Shown here: in pieces, positions 1 through 5,449 of the stretch
How the letters are laid out: each line of letters opens with the position of its first letter
How positions within the stretch are numbered: position 1 is the stretch's first letter
From: Acidobacteriota bacterium
Lineage (GTDB): Bacteria > Actinomycetota > Actinomycetes > Actinomycetales > Micrococcaceae
Reading direction: 5' to 3'
Length of the DNA: 6,016 nt
Assembly (NCBI GenBank): GCA_019352125.1
Contig: JABBNV010000146.1
Location: forward strand, 1-6,016
Position numbers and translations under genes: made by a program
Notes under the pieces: generated by a model
The model's database searches: none
The model's input: only the letters and a program-made list of their open reading frames with translations
What the model was told of the DNA's origin: nothing

Positions 1-834
1 GTCCCCACGAGTGCGGATTTCCTTCAGCACCTTCTTGAGGCGTTCCTCGAAATCACCGCGGTAGCGAGAACCGGCCACCAGTGAGCCAAGATCCAGCGTG
101 TACAGCTGCTTGTCCTTAATGGTCTCGGGGACATCGCCGCGCACAATAGCCTGGGCCAGACCTTCGACGACGGCAGTCTTACCAACGCCGGGCTCGCCAA
201 TCAGGACGGGGTTGTTCTTGGTGCGTCGCGAGAGCACCTGCATGACGCGTTCCATCTCATGCTCGCGCCCAATAACAGGATCCAGCTTGTTCTCACGAGC
301 TGCCTGTGTCAGGTTGCGGCCAAACTGATCCAGAACAACGGATCCAGCCGGGTTACCCTCGGCAGGGCCAGTGCCGGAAGCGACAGGCTCTTTGCCCTGG
401 TAACCGGACAGCAGCTGAATGACCTGCTGCCGAACGCGGTTCAGATCCGCGCCCAACTTCACCAGTACCTGGGCAGCAACGCCTTCACCCTCGCGAATCA
501 GGCCAAGGAGAATGTGCTCGGTGCCAATGTAGTTGTGCCCCAGCTGGAGAGCCTCGCGCAACGAAAGTTCAAGCACCTTCTTGGCGCGCGGGGTAAAGGG
601 GATGTGACCAGCGGGAGCTTGCTGGCCCTGGCCAATAATCTCCTGCACCTGCTCGCGCACACCATCGAGAGAGATGTTCAGCGACTCAAGTGCCTTGGCC
701 GCTACGCCTTCTCCCTCATGGATGAGGCCGAGCAGGATGTGCTCTGTCCCAATGTAGTTATGGTTGAGCATGCGGGCCTCTTCTTGGGCCAGCACCACAA
801 CACGACGGGCTCGATCAGTAAATCGCTCAAACAT
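1..834 (-). CDS. clpC: ATP-dependent Clp protease ATP-binding subunit ClpC, N-terminal part (cut by window edge)
   Basis: ClpC is the AAA+ unfoldase that feeds substrates to the ClpP peptidase in the cytoplasm. The 278 codons visible here encode the double Clp_N domain: two near-identical blocks, NYIGTEHILLGLI at about residues 26-38 and again at about 101-113, each followed by a GEGVAA stretch. A short linker (about 145-165) leads into the first AAA+ domain, with the Walker A motif GEPGVGKT at 213-220. The visible part ends in the region that contains SRYRGDFEERLK (256-267). Walker B, the second AAA+ domain and the C-terminus lie beyond the left edge; family members are usually about 820-850 residues. 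The ATG at 832-834 gives the canonical MFERFTDRARRVV start and has an AGGAG ribosome binding site 9 nt upstream. The gene follows lsr2 on the same strand after 130 bp that holds possible ClgR operators, so it probably has its own regulated promoter. Confidence 0.97.
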   Translation of the reverse strand, partial: MFERFTDRARRVVVLAQEEARMLNHNYIGTEHILLGLIHEGEGVAAKALESLNISLDGVREQVQEIIGQGQQAPAGHIPFTPRAKKVLELSLREALQLGHNYIGTEHILLGLIREGEGVAAQVLVKLGADLNRVRQQVIQLLSGYQGKEPVASGTGPAEGNPAGSVVLDQFGRNLTQAARENKLDPVIGREHEMERVMQVLSRRTKNNPVLIGEPGVGKTAVVEGLAQAIVRGDVPETIKDKQLYTLDLGSLVAGSRYRGDFEERLKKVLKEIRTRGD

Positions 835-843
835 TTCGCCACA

Positions 844-848
844 CTCCT
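844..848 (-). promoter_or_regulatory. Ribosome binding site of clpC
   Basis: On the minus strand AGGAG lies 9 nt upstream of the clpC ATG. It is the clearest Shine-Dalgarno sequence in the window and fixes the start at 834. It contrasts with lysS, the hydrolase and the MFS gene, which have no well-placed one. Confidence 0.8.
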
Positions 849-865
849 AGCTACTGCGTACTTTG

Positions 866-871
866 ATGCTA
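866..871 (-). promoter_or_regulatory. Possible clpC -10 element
   Basis: TAGCAT on the minus strand fits the actinobacterial -10 pattern TAnnnT. It would place transcription start near 859, giving a leader of about 24 nt that contains the AGGAG site. No -35 hexamer resembling TTGACA lies 16-18 nt further upstream. That would suit a promoter needing an activator such as ClgR, whose possible sites would then centre near -48 and -68. The call rests on one short hexamer and is tentative. Confidence 0.3.
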
Positions 872-899
872 CGCACCTGTAGCGGAGTCTGGGGGCTTG

Positions 900-914
900 T
901 TCGCCACAGGGGAA
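900..914. promoter_or_regulatory. ClgR-like operator, site 1 (proximal to clpC)
   Basis: The plus strand reads TTCGCC-ACA-GGGGAA, a 6+3+6 inverted repeat with one mismatch from a perfect TTCGCC/GGCGAA palindrome. It fits the general shape of ClgR sites described in actinobacteria (CGC, five bases, GCG, with flanking T and A). ClgR is a known activator of clpC and clpP genes in Corynebacterium, Mycobacterium and Streptomyces. The site ends 66 bp upstream of the clpC start codon. The match and position are seen directly; binding by ClgR is inferred. Confidence 0.5.
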
Positions 915-915
915 A

Positions 916-945
916 TACCTATGCCAGCGGCGAACACCATAGGTA
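916..945. repeat. 8-bp inverted repeat between lsr2 and clpC
   Basis: TACCTATG at 916-923 is matched perfectly by its reverse complement at 938-945, with a 14-nt loop. On the minus strand it begins 20 nt after the lsr2 stop and is followed by TTTCCCC. It could be a weak terminator for lsr2, although the stem has only three G-C pairs and no real T-run follows. It could also be part of the clpC control region, because its loop and left arm carry the second ClgR-like site. Confidence 0.45.
920..934. promoter_or_regulatory. ClgR-like operator, site 2 (distal)
   Basis: The plus strand reads TATGCC-AGC-GGCGAA. The right half is a perfect GGCGAA; the left half differs from TTCGCC at two positions. 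Its centre at 927 is exactly 20 bp from the centre of site 1, close to two helical turns, so two dimers could sit on the same face of the DNA. It is a weaker match and overlaps the inverted repeat at 916-945. Confidence 0.35.
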
Positions 946-964
946 GGAGCGAGCTAGGCGTGAC

Positions 965-1291
965 TTACGCGCCTTTAGCTTCATAAAAGGCATCCACAAC
1001 ATCCGCGTGAATACGACCGCGGTTGCCCACGTTGTAACCATTCTCCTGTGCCCAGGACCGAATTAATGACGCATCGTGGTTCTTGACGGCAGCGCTCTTG
1101 TTGCCCGCACTGCGGCGAGTGCTGCGACGACCAGCCTCCACATAAGGGGATAAAACGTCCCGCAACTCTGCGGCGTGTTCCGTGGACAGATCAATCTCAT
1201 AGTTGATCCCGTCGAGTCCAAACCGGACGGTCTCTTCGGCAGCGCCACCATCAACATCATCAACCAGAATGATTTTTACTTTTTGTGCCAT
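965..1291 (-). CDS. lsr2: Lsr2-family nucleoid-associated DNA-bridging protein
   Basis: Lsr2 is the actinobacterial functional counterpart of H-NS. It binds AT-rich DNA through the minor groove, bridges it and silences foreign genes. The protein has 108 residues, close to the usual 110-115. The N-terminal half (about 1-55, MAQKVKIILVDDVDGG onwards) is the beta/alpha dimerisation domain. A basic linker (about 55-72, RRSTRRSAGNKS) leads to the C-terminal DNA-binding domain, with SLIRSWAQENGYNV at about 75-88 and the AT-hook-like RGR at 91-93. M. tuberculosis Lsr2 has RGRIPADV here; this copy has RGRIHADV, a Pro-to-His change just after the hook. The ATG at 1289-1291 gives the standard MAQKV start, but the only Shine-Dalgarno-like sequence is a weak GTGGG. 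A strong promoter lies about 100 bp upstream. The gene sits between lysS with its small partner and clpC, as in mycobacteria. Confidence 0.95.
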   Translation of the reverse strand: MAQKVKIILVDDVDGGAAEETVRFGLDGINYEIDLSTEHAAELRDVLSPYVEAGRRSTRRSAGNKSAAVKNHDASLIRSWAQENGYNVGNRGRIHADVVDAFYEAKGA

Positions 1292-1330
1292 GAGAACCCA
1301 CGTTCGTTTCTTCGCAAGGACTTAAACCCA

Positions 1331-1352
1331 CAATGAAATTGCAATCAAATTG
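1331..1352. repeat. Tandem 11-bp AT-rich repeat in the lsr2 leader
   Basis: Two adjacent copies, CAATGAAATTG (1331-1341) and CAATCAAATTG (1342-1352), match at 10 of 11 positions. The junction also forms a small palindrome, GCAAT-CAA-ATTGC (1341-1353). The repeat lies in a stretch of about 34% GC (1321-1420), about 29 to 50 nt downstream of the predicted lsr2 transcription start. Lsr2 prefers AT-rich DNA, so this may be an autoregulatory site; that role is inferred. Confidence 0.5.
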
Positions 1353-1387
1353 CTAACCAACAATTGATAGGCAAATTACTTACGACA

Positions 1388-1417
1388 ATTATCGCCAAAA
1401 ATGGTCGGAAGAGTCAA
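1388..1417 (-). promoter_or_regulatory. lsr2 promoter (-35 TTGACT, -10 GATAAT)
   Basis: On the minus strand TTGACT (1412-1417) and GATAAT (1388-1393) are separated by 18 bp, close to the consensus for the main vegetative sigma factor. Transcription would begin near 1381 and leave a leader of about 90 nt before lsr2. It is the best-matching two-part promoter in the window. It lies just after the small membrane-protein gene ends (1443), so lsr2 can be transcribed independently of lysS. Confidence 0.75.
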
Positions 1418-1442
1418 TAAAACCTGTGGGTAGGAGAATGAT

Positions 1443-1598
1443 TTAATCTACTGCCCGAAGTTGTCTCCGGTCTTCTTCCGCTTCAGCTTTTGCCAGCGCT
1501 TCACGTTCGTGGCGGTCGGCATTGAAAATTGCCTTCATTGCAAAGTAAAAAACCAACCCTACCGCCAGAGACGGCACTATTACTGCTAAGTAGTCCAT
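1443..1598 (-). CDS. Small single-pass membrane protein of unknown function, 51 aa
   Basis: The reading frame starts at the ATG at 1596-1598 (MDYLAVIVPSL) and stops at TAA 1443-1445, giving 51 residues. Residues about 4-25 form one uninterrupted hydrophobic segment (LAVIVPSLAVGLVFYF and onwards). The rest (about 26-51, NADRHEREALAKAEAEEDRR) is highly charged, alanine- and glutamate-rich, and probably helical or a short coiled coil in the cytoplasm. It begins 9 nt after the lysS stop, and a GGAG overlapping the end of lysS lies 12 nt upstream, so it is probably co-transcribed and translationally linked with lysS. Little of it is low-complexity, and the hydrophobic-then-charged layout argues for a real gene. 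I do not recognise a named family or function. Confidence 0.72.
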   Translation of the reverse strand: MDYLAVIVPSLAVGLVFYFAMKAIFNADRHEREALAKAEAEEDRRQLRAVD

Positions 1599-1607
1599 TT
1601 TCTGTTC

Positions 1608-3092
1608 TTACTCCGGTTTCATTAGCGGGAACAAAATTGCCTCCCGAATACCCACGCCCGTAAAAAGCATAACCAAGCGATCAATTCCCAATCCCAGGCC
1701 ACCCATGGGCGGTGCACCATATTCAAGTGCACGCAGGAAGTCCTCATCCAAGGCCATGGCCTCCGGGTCCCCAGCCGCGGCTGCCAGAGACTGCGCTGTT
1801 AAGCGTTCACGTTGAATAACAGGATCAACCAATTCAGAAAAGGCTGTGCCGGTTTCCTTCCCGTCAATAATCAGGTCCCAAGCTTCAATCAGCTTGTCCT
1901 TATCCCTGTGCGGGCGGGCCAGCGGCTGAGCCGACGGTGGGTAATCACAAACAAAAGTGGGTTGAATTAACGTGGGCTCAACAATTTCCCCAAATAGTTC
2001 CACCACCAATTTCTCGGCATCCCAGGCGGCATCCACCTTAATCTGCTTCTCCGCAGCAATAGCGCGTAAAGCATCTGCACTGGTATCCGGAGTAATTTCC
2101 TGACCGACGGCTTCGGAAAGGCCCTGATAAACGGGAAGCCAAGGCCATTCGCCGTCGAGGTTAATTGTTCCCCGTGGCGATTCAATGGTCCGCGAACCCG
2201 TAGCATCTGCCGCGGCAAGAATAATCTTCTGCATGATCATGGCCATGCTGAACTGGTCACCATAGGCCTGATAAGCCTCCAGCATGGTGAATTCCGGGCT
2301 GTGCGTGGAGTCAACGCCTTCGTTGCGGAAGATGCGCCCCAGCTCGAAGACCTTGTCTATGCCGCCCACCACGGCGCGCTTGAGGTAGAGCTCAATGGCA
2401 ATGCGCAGCGTCATGGGCTGGTCAAAAGCGTTCAGGTGGGTGCGGAAGGGGCGTGCCGCAGCGCCGCCGTGCACCAACTGGAGAATCGGAGTTTCCAGCT
2501 CAATGTAGTCATCCTGGTGCAGCGTGTCCCTGATGGCGCGCACGATGGCGGACCTGGTGCGGACCTGCTGGCGGGCCTCATCACGCACAATCAGGTCAAC
2601 GTAACGCTGGCGAACCCGCATCTCTTCGCTGAGGTCCGCGTGCAGCACCGGCAGCGGCCGCAGCGCCTTCGAGGCCATGGCCCAACTATCCGCCATCACT
2701 GATAATTCCCCACGGCGGGAGCTGATCACCTCACCATGAATCAGCACGTGGTCGCCCAAGTCCACCAGGGCTTTCCAATCAGCCAGGGATTCTTCACCGA
2801 CGTTGGCCAGAGACAGCATGGCCTGCAGACGGGTACCGTCCCCTTCCTGCAGGGTGGCGAAGCAGAGCTTTCCGGTGTTGCGGACAAAGACCACACGTCC
2901 AGTAACGCCAACAACTTGGCCCGTGGTGTCATCAGCTTCGAGGTGAGCAAACTTTTCGCGAATCTCAGCCAGCGTGTGCGTACGCTCCACACCCACGGGG
3001 TATGCCTGAACGCCGCGCTCCATCAACTTGGCACGCTTGGCCGCACGAATCTGCATCTGCTCGGACATGTCGGGGGTTGATTCTTCACTCAC
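1608..3092 (-). CDS. lysS: Lysyl-tRNA synthetase, class II
   Basis: This enzyme attaches lysine to tRNA-Lys in the cytoplasm using ATP. The 494-residue length matches bacterial LysRS (about 490-510). An OB-fold anticodon-binding domain spans about 58-145 (VVGVTGRVVFVRNTGKLCF). The class II catalytic domain follows: RQRYVDLI at 161-168, ARPFRTHLNAFDQ at 213-225, ELYLKR at 234-239, motif 2 FRNEGVDSTHSPEFTMLE at 255-272, and motif 3 GLGLGIDRLVMLF at 465-477. All the expected motifs are present. The start chosen is GTG at 3092; it has no Shine-Dalgarno sequence, but a -10-like TAAACT lies exactly 7 nt upstream, which suggests a leaderless mRNA. An in-frame ATG at 3068 (residue 9) is the alternative and also lacks a clear ribosome site. 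The gene is divergent from the hydrolase gene and leads into the small membrane-protein gene. GC content steps from about 64% in the middle and 5' part to about 54% in the last 600 bp. Confidence 0.97.
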   Translation of the reverse strand: MSEESTPDMSEQMQIRAAKRAKLMERGVQAYPVGVERTHTLAEIREKFAHLEADDTTGQVVGVTGRVVFVRNTGKLCFATLQEGDGTRLQAMLSLANVGEESLADWKALVDLGDHVLIHGEVISSRRGELSVMADSWAMASKALRPLPVLHADLSEEMRVRQRYVDLIVRDEARQQVRTRSAIVRAIRDTLHQDDYIELETPILQLVHGGAAARPFRTHLNAFDQPMTLRIAIELYLKRAVVGGIDKVFELGRIFRNEGVDSTHSPEFTMLEAYQAYGDQFSMAMIMQKIILAAADATGSRTIESPRGTINLDGEWPWLPVYQGLSEAVGQEITPDTSADALRAIAAEKQIKVDAAWDAEKLVVELFGEIVEPTLIQPTFVCDYPPSAQPLARPHRDKDKLIEAWDLIIDGKETGTAFSELVDPVIQRERLTAQSLAAAAGDPEAMALDEDFLRALEYGAPPMGGLGLGIDRLVMLFTGVGIREAILFPLMKPE

Positions 3093-3099
3093 CCGGTCC

Positions 3100-3105
3100 A
3101 GTTTA
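3100..3105 (-). promoter_or_regulatory. Probable -10 element for leaderless lysS
   Basis: TAAACT on the minus strand matches TAnnnT and is followed by exactly 7 nt (GGACCGG) and then the GTG start. Transcription would therefore start at or next to the first base of the start codon. No good -35 is visible at 16-18 bp spacing. Confidence 0.55.
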
Positions 3106-3152
3106 GTGCCAGAAGCTGAAAGTCACCTCCACGGTGTGCCCACCGGGGTAAG

Positions 3153-3158
3153 TAGAAT
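3153..3158 (+). promoter_or_regulatory. Probable -10 element for leaderless hydrolase gene
   Basis: TAGAAT lies exactly 7 nt before the ATG at 3166. The nearest purine-rich stretch (GGGGTAAG) is too far away to act as a normal ribosome site. This is the mirror arrangement of the lysS promoter on the other strand within a 73-bp gap. No convincing -35 is seen. Confidence 0.5.
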
Positions 3159-3165
3159 TCTTCTA

Positions 3166-4032
3166 ATGGAGCAGCGCAGAATTTCCACGGACGACGGCGG
3201 TCACTTGGCGTTGTACTCATACGGCAACAATCAGGCGTCAGGGGAGCATCGAATTCTAGTGATTGGCGGGGCATTTCTGACGGCGCTGATCTACCGGCCG
3301 TTCTCCATAGCGTTGGCCAAGAAACTGGGCGATGGCTGGGCTGTCGACGTCTATGACCGACGCGGCCGAGGTGGGTCCAGCGATCAGCCAGCGGACTATT
3401 CCATGAACACAGAGATCCAGGACGTCAAGACTCTGTTGGACCACACCGGGGCGCGCAACATCTTTGGGCACTCGCTGGGCGGTTCCGTTGCCTTGCATGC
3501 GGTACAGAGTTTTGCTGGCGGGCCCTACGCGCCGGGCAAACTGGCAGTTTATGACCCTGCGATCAACCTCGATGCCACCATTGATATGGCGTGGTTGCCG
3601 CACTTTGAGGCCAGCGTCAACCAGGGGAATCTTCCCAAGGCTCTGGCCATAGTAAGGCGCGGAATGCAGCCTGGCTCGCCGCTGGGCAAGGTTCCAGAAC
3701 CGATCCTGATCGGCTTGATGGCCATGGTCTCACGCACCAAGGTGAACAAGATGTTCAAGGAGTTGATGCCCAGTGGCGTGGGCGAGCTCAAGGCAGCCAT
3801 GGGCGAATCCGCAACAGTGGAGGACTTTGCCCAGTTACCGGCCTCCACAGCGTTCATTGTGGGCGCCAAGAGCCCCAAGTACTATCGCTCAACCGCGCAA
3901 CAGCTGCATGCCGGGGTGCAGGGCAGCACGCTAAAAATCTCGCCCAAGATGGTGCATGGTTCCATCCCGGCAGCGGTCAATGAACTGGTCACCGATGTAG
4001 CTGATTACTTCACGGGAACAGCCTCGGCCTGA
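3166..4032 (+). CDS. Alpha/beta hydrolase fold protein, substrate unknown
   Basis: The protein has 288 residues and no signal peptide, so it is probably cytoplasmic. An oxyanion-hole-like strand end IGGAF lies at 33-37, YDRRGRGGS at 63-71 and the nucleophile elbow GHSLGG at 101-106 with Ser103. The likely catalytic histidine is His264 in MVHGSIP. The usual acid position after strand 7 reads GAKSP (233-237) and has no Asp or Glu. Asp130 in KLAVYDPAI, after strand 6, may serve instead, as in some members of the fold. The closest type is the esterase/lipase-like hydrolases that carry a GAKSP motif; the substrate cannot be told. The ATG at 3166 is chosen because the longer frame from 3028 would run into lysS on the opposite strand and the added residues do not resemble the fold. 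Its end overlaps the convergent MFS gene by 28 bp. Confidence 0.9.
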   Translation: MEQRRISTDDGGHLALYSYGNNQASGEHRILVIGGAFLTALIYRPFSIALAKKLGDGWAVDVYDRRGRGGSSDQPADYSMNTEIQDVKTLLDHTGARNIFGHSLGGSVALHAVQSFAGGPYAPGKLAVYDPAINLDATIDMAWLPHFEASVNQGNLPKALAIVRRGMQPGSPLGKVPEPILIGLMAMVSRTKVNKMFKELMPSGVGELKAAMGESATVEDFAQLPASTAFIVGAKSPKYYRSTAQQLHAGVQGSTLKISPKMVHGSIPAAVNELVTDVADYFTGTASA

Positions 4033-5426
4033 GCAATTGCTCGGTCCTTGCTCATAAACGCGGAAACCAACACGGCGGCTACGGCAATGCCTGCGGCGGT
4101 GGCAAAGGCGGTTCGGATTCCAGCTTCCTCCCCGGATGCCGCAGTGGCCAGTGAGAAAATCGATACCAGCAAAGCCGTTCCGGCGGCGCCCGCTACCTGC
4201 TGAACCGTGCTCATGATGGCCGAGCCATGCGAATACAAGTGTGCTGGCAAGGGGTTGAGTCCTGCCGTGAATGCTGGGGTAAACAGAAATGCCAACGCCA
4301 CGCTGAGCAACACATAGAGCACCACGATCCACCAGACACCCGTGTCATGACCAAGCAGCGAAAATTGCCAAAGACACAGGACCATCAGCACTGAACCACC
4401 CAAGGTCAACGGCCGCGGCCCCACCTTGTCATAGAGCCGCCCCACTACAGGACCCAACAAACCCATGGCCAGGCCCCCCGGCAGCAAAATCAAACCGGTG
4501 GTCACGCTGGCCAGTCCGTGGACCTGCTGCAAGTAGATGGGAAGCAGAATGACCACCCCAAAAAGTGCCATCATAGCCACCACCATCAACACAATGGAGA
4601 GCGTAAACATGCGGAGTTTAAAGGCCGCCAGATCCAGCAGAGGGCCCCCGGTACGTTGCAACTTCAGCTGGCGGAGAACGAACAATGTCAGGCACACCAG
4701 CCCCACGGCCAACGCGACAAACGCCGTGACTGGTGCACCGCCGTCGCCCGTGGCACCCACGCCGCTGAGCCCATACACCAAGCCACCAAACGCCGGCACG
4801 GTGAGCACCACCGAGAGAACATCCAATGACTGGCTCTGGCGCTCTCCCACGTTTTTGAGATACTTGGCGCCAATGATCAGAGCCAGCAAAGCCACCGGAA
4901 GCACAAAGATAAACATAAACCGCCACGTGAATACCTGCAGGATCAGGCCTGAAACGGTGGGGCCCAGGGCCGGTGCCACGGAGATCGCGATGGAGACGTT
5001 GCCCATTACCGCCCCGCGTCTGGCTGTCGGTACCAGCGTCAAGATGGTGGTCATCAATAGCGGCAGCATGGTGGCGGTGCCCACAGCCTGAATGATGCGG
5101 GCCAGCAATAGCACCTCGAATCCGGGGGCTAGGGCTGCCAGTAGTGTGCCGGTGGAGAACGCGCCCATGGCCAGCAAGAACACGGTTCTGGTGCTCAGCC
5201 GCTGCAGCACAAACCCGGTGGTGGGAATGACGACGGCCATAGTGAGCATGAATCCGGTGGACAGCCACTGAGCGGTGGCGGCCTGAACATCCAGATCCTT
5301 CATCAAACGCGGCAGTGCCACATTCATGATGGTCTCGTTGAGAATAACGACGAAGGTGGCTACCAGCAAGGTAGCGATGACGGCGACGGACTCACGGGAG
5401 AGTTTGGCCTCATCGGGGTTGGTCAT
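4005..5426 (-). CDS. MFS efflux transporter, DHA2 (EmrB/QacA-like) type
   Basis: This is a proton-driven multidrug-type exporter of 473 residues in the cytoplasmic membrane, and most of the chain is hydrophobic, fitting a DHA2 14-helix layout. The first helix carries the family signature ILNETIMNVALPRLMKDL (28-45), followed by ATAQWLSTGFMLTMAV (50-65). A motif-A-like GFVLQRLSTRTVF lies at 71-83 and the antiporter motif C, VAPALGPTVSG, at 150-160. GPVVGRLYDKVGPRPL (325-340) is the motif-A repeat in the second half. The substrate cannot be read from sequence. The start at ATG 5424-5426 (MTNPDEAKLSRES) is preferred over an upstream start at 5546, which would overlap panC by about 100 bp with unrelated sequence. 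GGAGG lies 15 nt upstream, too far for normal use, whereas TAAAAT lies exactly 7 nt upstream. No regulator gene is adjacent. The 3' end overlaps the hydrolase gene. Confidence 0.92.
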   Translation of the reverse strand: MTNPDEAKLSRESVAVIATLLVATFVVILNETIMNVALPRLMKDLDVQAATAQWLSTGFMLTMAVVIPTTGFVLQRLSTRTVFLLAMGAFSTGTLLAALAPGFEVLLLARIIQAVGTATMLPLLMTTILTLVPTARRGAVMGNVSIAISVAPALGPTVSGLILQVFTWRFMFIFVLPVALLALIIGAKYLKNVGERQSQSLDVLSVVLTVPAFGGLVYGLSGVGATGDGGAPVTAFVALAVGLVCLTLFVLRQLKLQRTGGPLLDLAAFKLRMFTLSIVLMVVAMMALFGVVILLPIYLQQVHGLASVTTGLILLPGGLAMGLLGPVVGRLYDKVGPRPLTLGGSVLMVLCLWQFSLLGHDTGVWWIVVLYVLLSVALAFLFTPAFTAGLNPLPAHLYSHGSAIMSTVQQVAGAAGTALLVSIFSLATAASGEEAGIRTAFATAAGIAVAAVLVSAFMSKDRAIAQAEAVPVK

Positions 5427-5433
5427 GCTGCTA

Positions 5434-5439
5434 ATTTTA
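5434..5439 (-). promoter_or_regulatory. Probable -10 element for leaderless MFS gene
   Basis: TAAAAT on the minus strand is followed by 7 nt (TAGCAGC) and the ATG at 5426. It lies in the 23-bp gap after panC, so the exporter may be transcribed independently of panC as a leaderless message. No matching -35 is seen, and read-through from panC remains possible. Confidence 0.45.
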
Positions 5440-5449
5440 CGCCTCCGCG

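Noticed and set aside
72..834. Internal duplication in the clpC product (two NYIGTEHILLGLI blocks)
   Set aside because: The doubled Clp_N repeat is a standard feature of ClpC and ClpA proteins, not a new duplication.
835..843. Third TTCGCCACA copy, next to the clpC start codon
   Set aside because: It repeats the left half and spacer of the site at 900-908, but the matching right half is absent. It falls in the spacer between the ribosome site and ATG, so it is treated as a chance half-site.
259..882. Long plus-strand open frame of 207 codons opposite clpC
   Set aside because: It lies wholly antisense to the highly conserved ClpC N-terminal coding sequence, has no ribosome site and resembles no family. 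It is a shadow of high-GC codon bias.
3028..3165. N-terminal extension of the hydrolase frame
   Set aside because: It would be antisense to the start of lysS and adds sequence unlike the fold. The ATG at 3166 begins the natural N-terminus and has a -10 element 7 nt upstream.
4618..5268. Minus-strand frame of 216 codons within the MFS gene
   Set aside because: It is a second frame inside the MFS coding region, rich in His, Gly and Arg with no membrane pattern. The in-frame MFS motifs settle which frame is real.
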